NCBI GenBank assembly: GCA_022841365.1 | Contig: JALHRP010000001.1 | Location: forward strand, 135,732 to 199,731 | Source: Chitinophagaceae bacterium | GTDB lineage: Bacteria > Bacteroidota > Bacteroidia > Chitinophagales > Chitinophagaceae | Direction of reading: 5' to 3' | DNA: 64,000 nt | Part shown: positions 36,044 through 44,478 of the stretch, one piece after another | Layout of the letters: every line of letters begins with the position of its first letter | Numbering within the stretch: the stretch's first letter is position 1 | Program-made: the position numbers and the translations under genes | The notes under the pieces: generated by a model | Seen by the model: only the letters and a program-made list of their open reading frames with translations | What the model was told of the DNA's origin: nothing | Database searches by the model: none

Positions 36044-37724
36044 ACAGATTTCCTTTCTTCAATTCTTTTACAGCAAAATCGGCAGCACGAGCTGTTAATG
36101 CCATATAAGTTAATGAAGGGTTTACACAAGATGCTGATGTCATACATGCACCATCGGTTACAAATACGTTGGGCGCATCCCACACCTGGTTGTTACCGTT
36201 GAGTACCGATGTTTTAGGATCACGACCCATGCGTGCAGTACCCATTTCATGAATACCCATGCCCGGTGCATATCCTGCATCATATGTATTTACATTTTTT
36301 ACACCGGCAGCTTCCAGCATTTCTTTGGCATCGTTCATCATGTCTATCCGCATCTTCTTTTCATTCTCTTTAATCTCTACATCAAACTTCAGTACAGGCA
36401 AGCCCCATTTATCTTTTACATCTTTATCGAGTGTAATTTTATTTTCATGATAAGGAAGCATTTCACCAAATGCCATGATGCCCATGTTCCAGTTATCGCT
36501 TGGTACACTTAATGCATCTTTGAGATCTGCACCAATGGTTGCTTCAGCAATTTCTACACCTCTTCCACGGCCTGCGCCTCCCTGATATCCAAAGCCACGG
36601 AGATAATCCCGTTTATCATTATAAATATTCCGGAAACGGGGAACATAGATACCCGTTGGTCTGCGTCCGTATTCATATTTATCGCTGAACCCTTCTACGG
36701 TTCCGTTTGCACCACAACGAAAATGATGATCCATTACATTATGCCCAAGTTCATTGCTGCTGCTTCCTAAACCACCTTCCCACACATCGGTTGCAGAATT
36801 CATTAACACCCATGCAGAGTTTAAAGCGGATGCACAAACGAACACAATCTTTGCTTTGTACTCGTATGTTTTATTTGTTTCAGCATCCAGAATTTCTACA
36901 CCCGTTGCTTTTTTGGTATTCTTATCGTACAATATTTTTGTAACAATCGAAAACGGACGAAGCGTTAATTTACCTGTAGCCATAGCTGCAGGTAATGTTG
37001 CAGATTGTGTGCTGAAATAACCACCAAACGGGCAACCTCTCCAGCAACGGTCACGGTACTGACAGTTGGTTCTGTTATGATGTGGTTGTGTAATATTTGC
37101 ACTGCGACCAATAATTAAATGGCGCATACCTTTATAATGAGCTTCTAAACGTTTCTTTACTTCTTTCTCTACGCAGTTCAGTTCCATGGCAGGCATGTAA
37201 TCACCATCGGGCAATACTTCTAAACCATCTTTACTTCCCTGGATGCCGGCAAATTTTTCTGCATAGCTGTACCATGGAGCAATATCATTGTAACGGATCG
37301 GCCAGTCAATTGCAATGCCTTCTTTTGCATTGGCTTCAAAATCCCATTGATTAAAACGGTAACTCTGGCGGCCCCACATGAGTGAGCGACCACCTACATG
37401 ATAACCACGGTACCAGTCGAAACGTTTTTCTTCAACGTAAGGACATTCTTTATCCTTTACCCAATAATCCAGTACCACTTCGTTTAAAGGATAGTCTCTT
37501 TTTAACACGGGGTAATCATTGATCATTTGCTGTGTGCGCTGTCCACGATGAGGAAACTCCCATGGTTCTTTGCTGGCGTTTACATAATCTTTGATGTGTT
37601 CAATGTTGCGGCCACGCTCCAGCATGATCGTTTTTAAACCTTTTTCGGTGAGCTCTTTGGCAGCCCATCCACCGCTGATTCCTGAGCCAATTACAATGGC
37701 ATCGTACTCATAGTTATCCGGCAT
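36042..37724 (-). CDS. GMC-family sugar 3-dehydrogenase-like FAD subunit 1
   Basis: A 560-residue GMC oxidoreductase. The FAD-binding GSGISGG lies at residues 13-19, a Glu-Arg (MLERG) ends the second strand, and GGRSLMWGRQSYR follows. Catalytic candidates are His492 (GIHEMGTARMG) and Asn535 (CVNPSLT). Cys221, Cys227 and Cys231 form CX5CX3C, the spacing I recall for the 3Fe-4S cluster of Burkholderia FAD-glucose dehydrogenase. No signal peptide is present, so export would depend on the Tat subunit-3 partner encoded next. With the DUF1080 and cytochrome c genes nearby, oxidation of glycosides at C3 is the best guess. Fructose, sorbitol or gluconate dehydrogenase activity is an alternative. Confidence 0.9.
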   Translation of the reverse strand: MPDNYEYDAIVIGSGISGGWAAKELTEKGLKTIMLERGRNIEHIKDYVNASKEPWEFPHRGQRTQQMINDYPVLKRDYPLNEVVLDYWVKDKECPYVEEKRFDWYRGYHVGGRSLMWGRQSYRFNQWDFEANAKEGIAIDWPIRYNDIAPWYSYAEKFAGIQGSKDGLEVLPDGDYMPAMELNCVEKEVKKRLEAHYKGMRHLIIGRSANITQPHHNRTNCQYRDRCWRGCPFGGYFSTQSATLPAAMATGKLTLRPFSIVTKILYDKNTKKATGVEILDAETNKTYEYKAKIVFVCASALNSAWVLMNSATDVWEGGLGSSSNELGHNVMDHHFRCGANGTVEGFSDKYEYGRRPTGIYVPRFRNIYNDKRDYLRGFGYQGGAGRGRGVEIAEATIGADLKDALSVPSDNWNMGIMAFGEMLPYHENKITLDKDVKDKWGLPVLKFDVEIKENEKKMRIDMMNDAKEMLEAAGVKNVNTYDAGYAPGMGIHEMGTARMGRDPKTSVLNGNNQVWDAPNVFVTDGACMTSASCVNPSLTYMALTARAADFAVKELKKGNL

Positions 37725-37775
37725 GTTATTGTATTTGAGTTGTTATTGTTTATTGTGATCTAAATTTTTTGCTTG

Positions 37776-37815
37776 GCCCCTATCTCCATCTCTTTCCCCG
37801 AAGGAGAAAGAGCGG
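37776..37815. repeat. Intergenic palindromic unit (copy e)
   Basis: GGCCCCTATCTCC, then CTCTTTCCCC-GAA-GGAGAAAGAG with one mismatch in the stem. It lies upstream of the GMC gene. Confidence 0.55.
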
Positions 37816-37931
37816 TACGTTCTGTTGTATACCAATCTTCAAATCTTCCACTTCGTCTTATTGTATTCTACTCGCTTTTTAAGTTTACGAATAATCCAAC
37901 TGGTCGAAAAGAAAGGCATGTGTGTAGAAAA

Positions 37932-37962
37932 TTCTCCCCTTCCGGGGGAGTTAGAGGGGGCC
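37932..37962. repeat. Intergenic palindromic unit (copy f)
   Basis: TTCTCCCC-TT-CCGGGGGAG followed by TTAGAGGGGG. Inverted, it matches the unit at 42102 (CCCCCTCTAACTCCCCC). Confidence 0.65.
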
Positions 37963-37966
37963 GCCT

Positions 37967-37987
37967 CACACATCACACATCACACCT
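37967..37987. repeat. 7-bp tandem repeat at a gene end
   Basis: Three units CACACAT, CACACAT, CACACCT. The last two form the final codons of the TIM-barrel gene, so its stop codon falls inside the repeat. Confidence 0.55.
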
Positions 37988-38878
37988 CTTCACCGCATCT
38001 TTCAACGCCGCCAGTTTTTCTTTTTTTGTTTTTCCGGTAGGCATGTATTCCTGTGCTACATATCCTTTATATCCTGTTTCAAGAATTGCTTTCATAATAG
38101 CCGGGTAATACAATTCCTGGTTTTCAGTAATCTCATGTCTGCCCGGAACACCTGCTGTATGATAATGACCAAAATATTGATGATTCTTTTTGATTGTACT
38201 AATGATATCTCCCTCGCTGATCTGCATATGATAAATATCATACAGTATTTTAAAGTTGGGTGAACCTAAACGCTTACACAGTTCAACTGTCCATGTAGTG
38301 TTATCGGCCATATAATCGGGATGGTTCACTTTGCTGTTGAATACTTCTATCTGTATGATGACATTGTGTTTTTCAGCCAATGGCATAATCTGTTTCAATC
38401 CCTCCACACAATTCTGCAAACCTGTTTCGTCACTCATTCCGTTACGGTTGCCACTAAAGCAAATCAGGTTTTGATAACCTGCTTGCGCCACCAAAGGAAT
38501 GGCTTCTGTAAAAGCAGCAATCAATTGTGCATGATTTTTCTTATCGTTCCAACCTTCTGTTAAACTGATTTTTCCGTTGGTGTAGCACATGGAACAATGG
38601 ATGCCATGCTTTTTGGCAACAGGCCATTCAGCAGGTGTAAGAAGGTCTATTGCAGAAAAGCCCATCTTCTTTACTTCAACACATAATTCATCGAGCGAAA
38701 GAAAATTATGCGTCCAGTAACAAACCGAATGGTTGATGTTGCCTTTTAAGCGGTTATCTACTGTATTGATAAGTTGTTCCATGGTATCTCCTGCAGCCAA
38801 TGCACTGCCTGCCGTAAGTGCAACTGATGCAGCGGCAAATTTTTTTATAGCTTCTCTTCTTGATGATTGATGTGACAT
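37973..38878 (-). CDS. Tat-exported hydroxypyruvate-isomerase-like TIM barrel
   Basis: A 301-residue protein with a Tat-like signal (SSRREAIKKFAAAS). The AP-endonuclease-2/hydroxypyruvate isomerase-type barrel shows VIIQIEVFNSKVNHP, ILYDIYHMQ, GHYHTAGVPGRHEI and VAQEYMPTG, giving the Glu, Asp, His and Glu metal set. A hydroxypyruvate-isomerase-like enzyme in the periplasm is unusual; isomerisation or epimerisation of a keto sugar fits the context. It lies between the NupG-like permease and the GMC gene on the minus strand. Confidence 0.85.
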   Translation of the reverse strand: MSHQSSRREAIKKFAAASVALTAGSALAAGDTMEQLINTVDNRLKGNINHSVCYWTHNFLSLDELCVEVKKMGFSAIDLLTPAEWPVAKKHGIHCSMCYTNGKISLTEGWNDKKNHAQLIAAFTEAIPLVAQAGYQNLICFSGNRNGMSDETGLQNCVEGLKQIMPLAEKHNVIIQIEVFNSKVNHPDYMADNTTWTVELCKRLGSPNFKILYDIYHMQISEGDIISTIKKNHQYFGHYHTAGVPGRHEITENQELYYPAIMKAILETGYKGYVAQEYMPTGKTKKEKLAALKDAVKRCDV

Positions 38879-38907
38879 ACACCTCTGTTCAGTTGATGAA
38901 TAAATGA

Positions 38908-40128
38908 TTAAGCTGTCTTTTTTTCATCTTTAAATAACAATGCGAATATCAGAAATACTGCAAACGCAATACCCGCCGGTATCAGCCATACTATTTTATA
39001 GTCCAGTGTTCCGTCGGTGAGTTTGTATGTATCGGTAATAATACCAGCAATCCAAAAGCCAATAAGCATTCCTAATCCGTATGTTGCTAACGTAATCATT
39101 CCTTGTGCAGCACTCTTGTGTTGCTCACCAGCTTTCGAATCAGTATAAATCTGTCCTGATACAAAAAAGAAATCATAGCAAATACCGTGCAGGGCAATTC
39201 CTATGATTAACATAAACGTAAGATCACCTGCATTACCATAAGCGAACAACACATAACGGATAGCCCAGGCCAGCATACCAACAAGGATTGTTTTCTTAAA
39301 ACCAAAACGGTTAAAGAAGACGGGTAACAATAATAAAAACAATACTTCCGATCCCTGACCAATGGTCATTTTACCCGTTGGGTTTTCTACACCAATGCTG
39401 GATAAAAATGAGTTGGTGTTTTGATAATAGAATGCCAATGGAATACAAATAAGAATGGAAGAGATAAAGAATACAAGAAAATTTTTATCGCCCAAGAGCT
39501 TTAACGCATCAAGGCCAAGAATATCTTTAATTGAAACTTTTGTGCCTTTTCCTTTGGGTGGTGTTTTGGGTAATGTAAAACTGAACAGTCCAAGCGCCAA
39601 TGATGCTCCGCCCGACAACAGGAATGTATTTTTTAATAAGCCTTCTTTTGTTCCCTCTGCAGAATCCCAATGAAATAAATAACTGATCAATAAGCCGGCT
39701 GCAATCCAGCCCAGAGTTCCAAACAAACGAATCACCGAAAATTCTTTCTCCGGATTTTTCATTTGATTAAACGAAACAGAGTTCACCAATGCCAATGTGG
39801 GCATATAGCAGATCATATAAATCAATACATAAGGATAAAACACTGAAATATTATCTGCACTGTACATCTGGTACATTAATAAGGCACCTGCAATATGCAA
39901 CACACCCAGAATCTTTTCTGCATTGATAAAACGATCAGCAATTAATCCAATAATAAACGGAGCAATGATAGCACCCCATGATTGCGTAGAAAAAACCTGA
40001 CCTGATTCTTCACCGGATGCAGATAAGTTGTTGTTTAAAAAAGTACCCAACGTTACAAACCATCCTCCCCAGATAAAAAATTCCAGAAACATCATTACAG
40101 AAAGCTGAACACGGGTTGTAGATGACAT
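38908..40128 (-). CDS. NupG-like MFS permease
   Basis: Start at the ATG before SSTTRVQLSVM gives 406 residues. The frame continues upstream, but the extra 25 residues are polar and unlike the family. Twelve membrane segments begin with MMFLEFFIWGGWFVTLGTFL, and the 4-5 region VNSVSFNQMKNPEKEFSVIRLFGT-GWI is typical of the nucleoside:H+ symporter (NupG) branch. Such permeases are common beside Bacteroidota Gfo/Idh and TIM-barrel genes and likely import sugars rather than nucleosides (inference). It heads the minus-strand arm; a palindrome lies about 143 bases upstream. Confidence 0.87.
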   Translation of the reverse strand: MSSTTRVQLSVMMFLEFFIWGGWFVTLGTFLNNNLSASGEESGQVFSTQSWGAIIAPFIIGLIADRFINAEKILGVLHIAGALLMYQMYSADNISVFYPYVLIYMICYMPTLALVNSVSFNQMKNPEKEFSVIRLFGTLGWIAAGLLISYLFHWDSAEGTKEGLLKNTFLLSGGASLALGLFSFTLPKTPPKGKGTKVSIKDILGLDALKLLGDKNFLVFFISSILICIPLAFYYQNTNSFLSSIGVENPTGKMTIGQGSEVLFLLLLPVFFNRFGFKKTILVGMLAWAIRYVLFAYGNAGDLTFMLIIGIALHGICYDFFFVSGQIYTDSKAGEQHKSAAQGMITLATYGLGMLIGFWIAGIITDTYKLTDGTLDYKIVWLIPAGIAFAVFLIFALLFKDEKKTA

Positions 40129-40270
40129 GTGCAATCGATTTAGTTGGTTGGTAGTTGTGGTCCTGAAAAATTGCAGCTGATTTTTTTCAGACAGTTTGCT
40201 CAATCTTTCAGAAAACTAAATTTAAGAGTTTTATCAATTCATTGCAGGTAAAAAATGATGAATGAAACCG

Positions 40271-40280
40271 CAAACGTTTG
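40271..40280. promoter_or_regulatory. Perfect LacI-type palindrome CAAACGTTTG between divergent operons
   Basis: A 10-bp perfect palindrome with the central CG typical of LacI-family operators. It lies in the 226-base gap between the divergent NupG-like and GMC genes, where one regulator could act on both arms. A close copy is at 25890, before the SUC-transporter operon. Confidence 0.55.
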
Positions 40281-40354
40281 TTATTGAACTGAAAATCAAT
40301 TTTTGTTTTTTGATATAACTGTTACCTTTAAGTTCTTCAAATCAATTGCTTGTT

Positions 40355-42100
40355 ATGGGAGATTTTCAGATAAAAGTGCAGCCAAAAAAGTATGATGTAG
40401 TCATTGTAGGATCAGGCGCAGGTGGCGGTATGGCCGCTTATGAATTAAGTAAAGCCGGTCTCAGTATTTGTTTGCTTGAAGCAGGTGCCATGTACAATCC
40501 GCAAAAAAATGTAACGCAGTTTAAAAACCCCTGGGAAAGTAAACGGCGTGGTGCCAGTACAAAGTTCAGACCCTTTGGCGATTTTGATGCCTGCTATCAC
40601 GGATGGGACATAGAAGGCGAACCGTTTACAAAAGCAGAAGGTACTCAATGGGACTGGTGGCGTGCACGTATGCTGGGTGGCCGAACCAATCATTGGGGAA
40701 GAATTTCACTCCGCTTTGGTCCAAAAGATTTTAAACGCAGAAGTATTGATGGACTTGGAGACGATTGGCCAATTGGTTATGATGACATCAAACCTTATTA
40801 CGATCGTATTGATCAGCTCATTGGTGTGTTTGGTACCAACGAAGGATTGGAAAATGATCCCGATGGATTTTTTCTTCCGCCACCAAAGCCTCGTTTGCAT
40901 GAACTCATGATCAAAAATGCAGCTACTACTGCAGGGGTTAAAGTGATTCCATCCCGTTTATCCATCCTCACAAAAAAAATTGAAAGCACAACAGAACGAG
41001 GAGCCTGTGTGTTTTGCGGACAATGCAACCGGAACTGCAGCACGGCTAAAGCCGACTTCTCTTCAACCAACGTATTAATTTATCCGGCTTTAAAAACAGG
41101 AAAGGTAGATGTAGTTGCAAACGCAATGGCAAGAGAAATTCTTACCAACAAAGAAGGACTTGCTACAGGAGTAAGTTATATTAATAAAGAAGATCTGCAG
41201 GAGTATCAGGTAAATGCAAAGGTGGTGATAGTTGCAGCCAGTGCATGTGAGAGCTCAAGATTATTATTGAATTCAAAATCTCAACGTCATCCAAATGGAT
41301 TAGCCAACAATAGTAATGTAGTTGGTAAATATTTACACGACAGTACGGGTGCTGCAATGGGTGGTGTGTTGCCGCAATTGTTTGGACGAAAAAAATACAA
41401 TGAAGATGGTGTGGGCGGTATGCACATTTACAGTCCGTGGTGGTTAGATAATAAAAAACTTGATTTTCCTAGAGGGTATCATGTAGAGTATTGGGGAGGG
41501 ATGAGTCAGCCGGCATATGGATTTGGATGGGACATACAAACCTACAATGGTAAATACGCTGTTGCAGGTAAAACAAAAGAGGCCGGTGGTTACGGTGCTT
41601 CGTTAAAAGAAGACTACCGGTATTTTTATGGAGCTGGTGTTGGTATGGCCGGCAGAGGTGAAGCCATTCCGTTAGAAAGTAATTATTGCGAAATTGACCC
41701 AACAGTAGTTGATAAGTATGGCATCCCTGTTTTAAAGTTCAATGTAAAATGGAGTGAGCATGAAATCAATCAGGCCAAACACATGAAAGAAACCTTTCGT
41801 GAAATCATGCACAATATGGGTGCAGTTATTACATGGGGTAATGATGGTCCTGAAAATAATTATGGATTGGAAGCGCCGGGAAAAATTATTCATGAAGCAG
41901 GTACTGCACGTATGGGCAACGATCCAAAGAAAAGTGCATTGAATAAATATAACCAGGCACATGATTGTAAAAATCTGTTTGTGGTTGATGGTGCTGCTTT
42001 TGTTTCGCAGGCCGATAAAAATATCACTTGGACGATTCTTGCATTAAGCATGCGTGCAAGTGAATATATAGTTGATGAGTTGAAGAAGGGGAATTTGTAA
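40355..42100 (+). CDS. GMC-family sugar 3-dehydrogenase-like FAD subunit 2
   Basis: Start at the ATG before GDFQIKVQ gives 581 residues; a TTG three codons earlier is less likely. GSGAGGG (19-25) binds FAD, followed by LLEAG and [11 protein letters not shown]. Catalytic candidates are His513 ([11 protein letters not shown]) and Asn556 (KNITWTI), 43 residues apart as in the first copy. Cys218, 221, 224 and 228 give CX2CX2CX3C, which contains CX5CX3C plus one extra Cys and could hold an Fe-S cluster. No signal peptide; the Tat partner follows downstream. It is only distantly similar to the first GMC, so the two probably oxidise different glycosides. It is the first gene of the plus-strand arm. 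Confidence 0.9.
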   Translation: MGDFQIKVQPKKYDVVIVGSGAGGGMAAYELSKAGLSICLLEAGAMYNPQKNVTQFKNPWESKRRGASTKFRPFGDFDACYHGWDIEGEPFTKAEGTQWDWWRARMLGGRTNHWGRISLRFGPKDFKRRSIDGLGDDWPIGYDDIKPYYDRIDQLIGVFGTNEGLENDPDGFFLPPPKPRLHELMIKNAATTAGVKVIPSRLSILTKKIESTTERGACVFCGQCNRNCSTAKADFSSTNVLIYPALKTGKVDVVANAMAREILTNKEGLATGVSYINKEDLQEYQVNAKVVIVAASACESSRLLLNSKSQRHPNGLANNSNVVGKYLHDSTGAAMGGVLPQLFGRKKYNEDGVGGMHIYSPWWLDNKKLDFPRGYHVEYWGGMSQPAYGFGWDIQTYNGKYAVAGKTKEAGGYGASLKEDYRYFYGAGVGMAGRGEAIPLESNYCEIDPTVVDKYGIPVLKFNVKWSEHEINQAKHMKETFREIMHNMGAVITWGNDGPENNYGLEAPGKIIHEAGTARMGNDPKKSALNKYNQAHDCKNLFVVDGAAFVSQADKNITWTILALSMRASEYIVDELKKGNL

Positions 42101-42101
42101 A

Positions 42102-42137
42102 CAGCCCCCCTCTAACTCCCCCAAAGGGGGAGAACTG
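42102..42137. repeat. Intergenic palindromic unit (copy g)
   Basis: CAGCCCCCCTCTAACTCCCCC-AAA-GGGGGAG-AACTG. It lies two bases after the GMC stop and may also end transcription partly, although no T-run follows. Confidence 0.65.
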
Positions 42138-42246
42138 CAAAGCACAGAGCCAGCTTGTCAAAGACTATAATTAAGTGACAGTTGTTGAATGAAAAGAAAA
42201 AGATGAAATGCTTAGTTACATAAGATAATTTAAATGATAAAGTTTG

Positions 42247-42285
42247 GCCTCCCTCTCTTTTGGAGAGGGAACGAGGGTGAGGTCA
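42247..42285. repeat. Intergenic palindromic unit (copy h)
   Basis: GGCCTCCCTCTC-TTTT-GGAGAGGG-AACGAGGGTGAGGTC. It is the second of three units in the 269-base gap between the GMC and subunit-3 genes. Confidence 0.6.
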
Positions 42286-42326
42286 AAATGCTTAATTACT
42301 ATTGTTGAACATATAAAATAAAACCC

Positions 42327-42357
42327 GGCCTCTCCCGAAGCATCGGGAGAACGACGG
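42327..42357. repeat. Intergenic palindromic unit (copy i)
   Basis: GGCCTCTCCCGA-AGCA-TCGGGAGA-ACGACGG, ending 12 bases before the subunit-3 start codon. It is related to copy c on the other arm. Confidence 0.65.
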
Positions 42358-42369
42358 AAATGCTTCATT

Positions 42370-43026
42370 ATGAAAAGAAGAGATTCCATTAAAGCAATCC
42401 TAGTTGGTACAGTTGCAACAACGGTATTGGTTGATGCGTGTACAACTTCAGAAGAAAAATCAGCTACAGCAACAGATCCTGCAGCCAGTACAATTGATCG
42501 TACAAAAGAAGAAGCCGAAAGGGAAGCCAAGCTGATGGCCGAAACGTTTTTTACATCACATGAACTGGCAACCATTGCAGTACTGAGCGACATCATTATT
42601 CCTAAAGATGATGTAAGCGGCAGTGCAACTGAAGCAGGTGTTCCTGATTTTATTGAGTTCATTGTAAAAGATATGCCGCATTACCAAACTCCCATGCGTG
42701 GCGGTTTACGTTGGCTCGATATGGAATGTTTTGATCGTTATCAAAAAGCATTTAAAGACTGTGATGCCAAACAACAGATTGCATTGGTAGATGAAATAGC
42801 TTATCCTGAAAAAGCAACACCTGAAATGAAAAGGGGCGTTGTGTTTTTTAATATGATGCGTAACCTCACTGCAACAGGTTTTTATACTTCGCAGATTGGT
42901 GTAAAGGATATTGGTTATGCCGGTAATACAGCCAACCGCTGGAACGGTGTGCCCGATGAGGTATTGAAACAATACGGATTGGCTTATTCAGAAAAAGAAC
43001 TGAAAGAATGTATTTCATTTGATTAA
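42370..43026 (+). CDS. Gluconate 2-dehydrogenase subunit 3-like Tat lipoprotein 2
   Basis: A 218-residue protein with a Tat signal (KRRDSIKAIL) and a lipobox (VDAC, Cys24), then a Thr/Glu-rich linker. The body has HELATIAVLSDIIIP, GVPDFIEFIVKDMP and LTATGFYTSQIGVKDIGY, matching the family. It is the likely export and anchoring partner of the GMC subunit encoded before it. It starts the tight part of the plus-strand operon, with the next gene 11 bases downstream. Confidence 0.87.
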   Translation: MKRRDSIKAILVGTVATTVLVDACTTSEEKSATATDPAASTIDRTKEEAEREAKLMAETFFTSHELATIAVLSDIIIPKDDVSGSATEAGVPDFIEFIVKDMPHYQTPMRGGLRWLDMECFDRYQKAFKDCDAKQQIALVDEIAYPEKATPEMKRGVVFFNMMRNLTATGFYTSQIGVKDIGYAGNTANRWNGVPDEVLKQYGLAYSEKELKECISFD

Positions 43027-43037
43027 TCAATTGCGTC

Positions 43038-44453
43038 ATGAGTAATAAAAGATCAAGAAGAGATTTTTTACGAACAGCATCAACAGCAGCAGCAGGTTTT
43101 TTTATCATTCCCCGTCATGTGCTGGGTCGTGGATTTATTGCACCAAGTGATAAACTCAACATTGCCGGTATTGGTGTGGGAGGCAAAGGAGCAAGCGATT
43201 TAGCCGAATTCGCAAAAAGCCCCAACGTAAATATTGTTGGACTTTGCGATGTGGATGATCGTATGGCAAAATCGTCCAGAGCACTTTTTCCCAAAGCAGC
43301 GTATTACAAAGACTTTCGGGAAATGCTGTCAAAAGAAAAAAATAACATTGATGCAGTATCGGTTTCAACACCCGATCATACGCATGCTGTTGCAGCACTT
43401 GCCGCCATGCAAATGGGTAAACATGTGTATGTACAAAAACCATTAACACATACCATACAGGAAGCAAGAATCTTAACCGAGGCTGCTGCGAAATACAAAG
43501 TAGTTACGCAAATGGGCAACCAGGGTGCAAGTGGAGAAGGTGTTAGACAAATGCAGGAATGGTACAAAACAGGAGTGATTGGTCATGCACATACTATTTA
43601 TGTATGGACCAACAGACCTGTGTGGCCGCAAGGTTTTGGTAAACCAAAAAAAGTAACAGACGTCCCAAAAGAACTCGATTGGGATTTATGGCTGGGCCCT
43701 GCTAAATGGGAAGAGTATAAAGATGGTTATGTACCATTTAACTGGCGTGGCTACTGGAGTTTTGGAACAGGTGCGCTGGGCGATATGGGTTGTCATTTAA
43801 TTGATCCTGCATTTAAAACAGTAGGACTTGGTTATCCAACAGAAGTAGAATGCAGTGTGGCCGCCATCTATGAACAGATGTGGACGGCAGCATATTATCC
43901 CGATAGTTGCCCGCCTGCATCATCTGTTATATTAAAATTTCCGAGTAAGAAAAAAAAACGGGATGTTGAACTGCATTGGATGGATGGCGGCATTCGCCCC
44001 GAACGCCCGGAAGAATTAGGTCCCAATGAAGTGATGGGTGATGAAGATGGCAGCGGCGGTGTCATCATCGAAGGCACAAAAGGAAAAATCATGTGCGGAA
44101 CCTATGGCAGCAATCCAAGATTATTATTTGCATCCGGTAAAAAAGAAGTCTCTGTTGAAAAAACCATTGAACGGGTGCCCGAAGGACATTATGTTCAATG
44201 GGTAAATGCATGCATAGCAGGATATGGAAAAAATAAACTCAGTTCTTCGTTCGATTATGCAGGTCCGCTTACAGAAAGTATTTTAATGGGTAATCTTGCC
44301 ATCAGAAGCTGGATGATGAAAAGCGCTGATGGAAAATTTACCGGACGGAAAAAATTGATGTGGGATCCAATCAATATGAAGATCACCAATTATGATGAAG
44401 CCAATCAATTTGTAACAAAAGAATACAGACAAGGGTGGGAACTACCCATGTAA
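43038..44453 (+). CDS. Tat-exported Gfo/Idh/MocA oxidoreductase
   Basis: A 471-residue protein with a Tat signal (KRSRRDFLRTAS). The Rossmann fold starts at LNIAGIGVGGKGA and continues with VGLCDVD. The catalytic Lys lies in VQKPLTHTI, a QKP variant of the usual EKP, and the Asp/His pair in GDMGCHLIDPAF. Tat export implies that the folded protein carries its NAD(P) cofactor to the periplasm. In 3-keto-glycoside pathways, Gfo/Idh enzymes interconvert 3-keto and hydroxy sugars. The gene is tightly linked to the subunit-3 gene upstream and to a second Gfo/Idh gene downstream. Confidence 0.9.
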   Translation: MSNKRSRRDFLRTASTAAAGFFIIPRHVLGRGFIAPSDKLNIAGIGVGGKGASDLAEFAKSPNVNIVGLCDVDDRMAKSSRALFPKAAYYKDFREMLSKEKNNIDAVSVSTPDHTHAVAALAAMQMGKHVYVQKPLTHTIQEARILTEAAAKYKVVTQMGNQGASGEGVRQMQEWYKTGVIGHAHTIYVWTNRPVWPQGFGKPKKVTDVPKELDWDLWLGPAKWEEYKDGYVPFNWRGYWSFGTGALGDMGCHLIDPAFKTVGLGYPTEVECSVAAIYEQMWTAAYYPDSCPPASSVILKFPSKKKKRDVELHWMDGGIRPERPEELGPNEVMGDEDGSGGVIIEGTKGKIMCGTYGSNPRLLFASGKKEVSVEKTIERVPEGHYVQWVNACIAGYGKNKLSSSFDYAGPLTESILMGNLAIRSWMMKSADGKFTGRKKLMWDPINMKITNYDEANQFVTKEYRQGWELPM

Positions 44454-44478
44454 TTATTAAAGCAGAAAAAATAAACGT

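Noticed and set aside
37967..37987. 7-bp tandem repeat as a phase-variation tract
   Set aside because: Only three units, at the very end of the gene; changes would alter just the last residues.
42102..42357. CRISPR-like array (three repeats in a gap)
   Set aside because: The units differ in sequence and orientation, spacers are unequal, and no cas genes are present.
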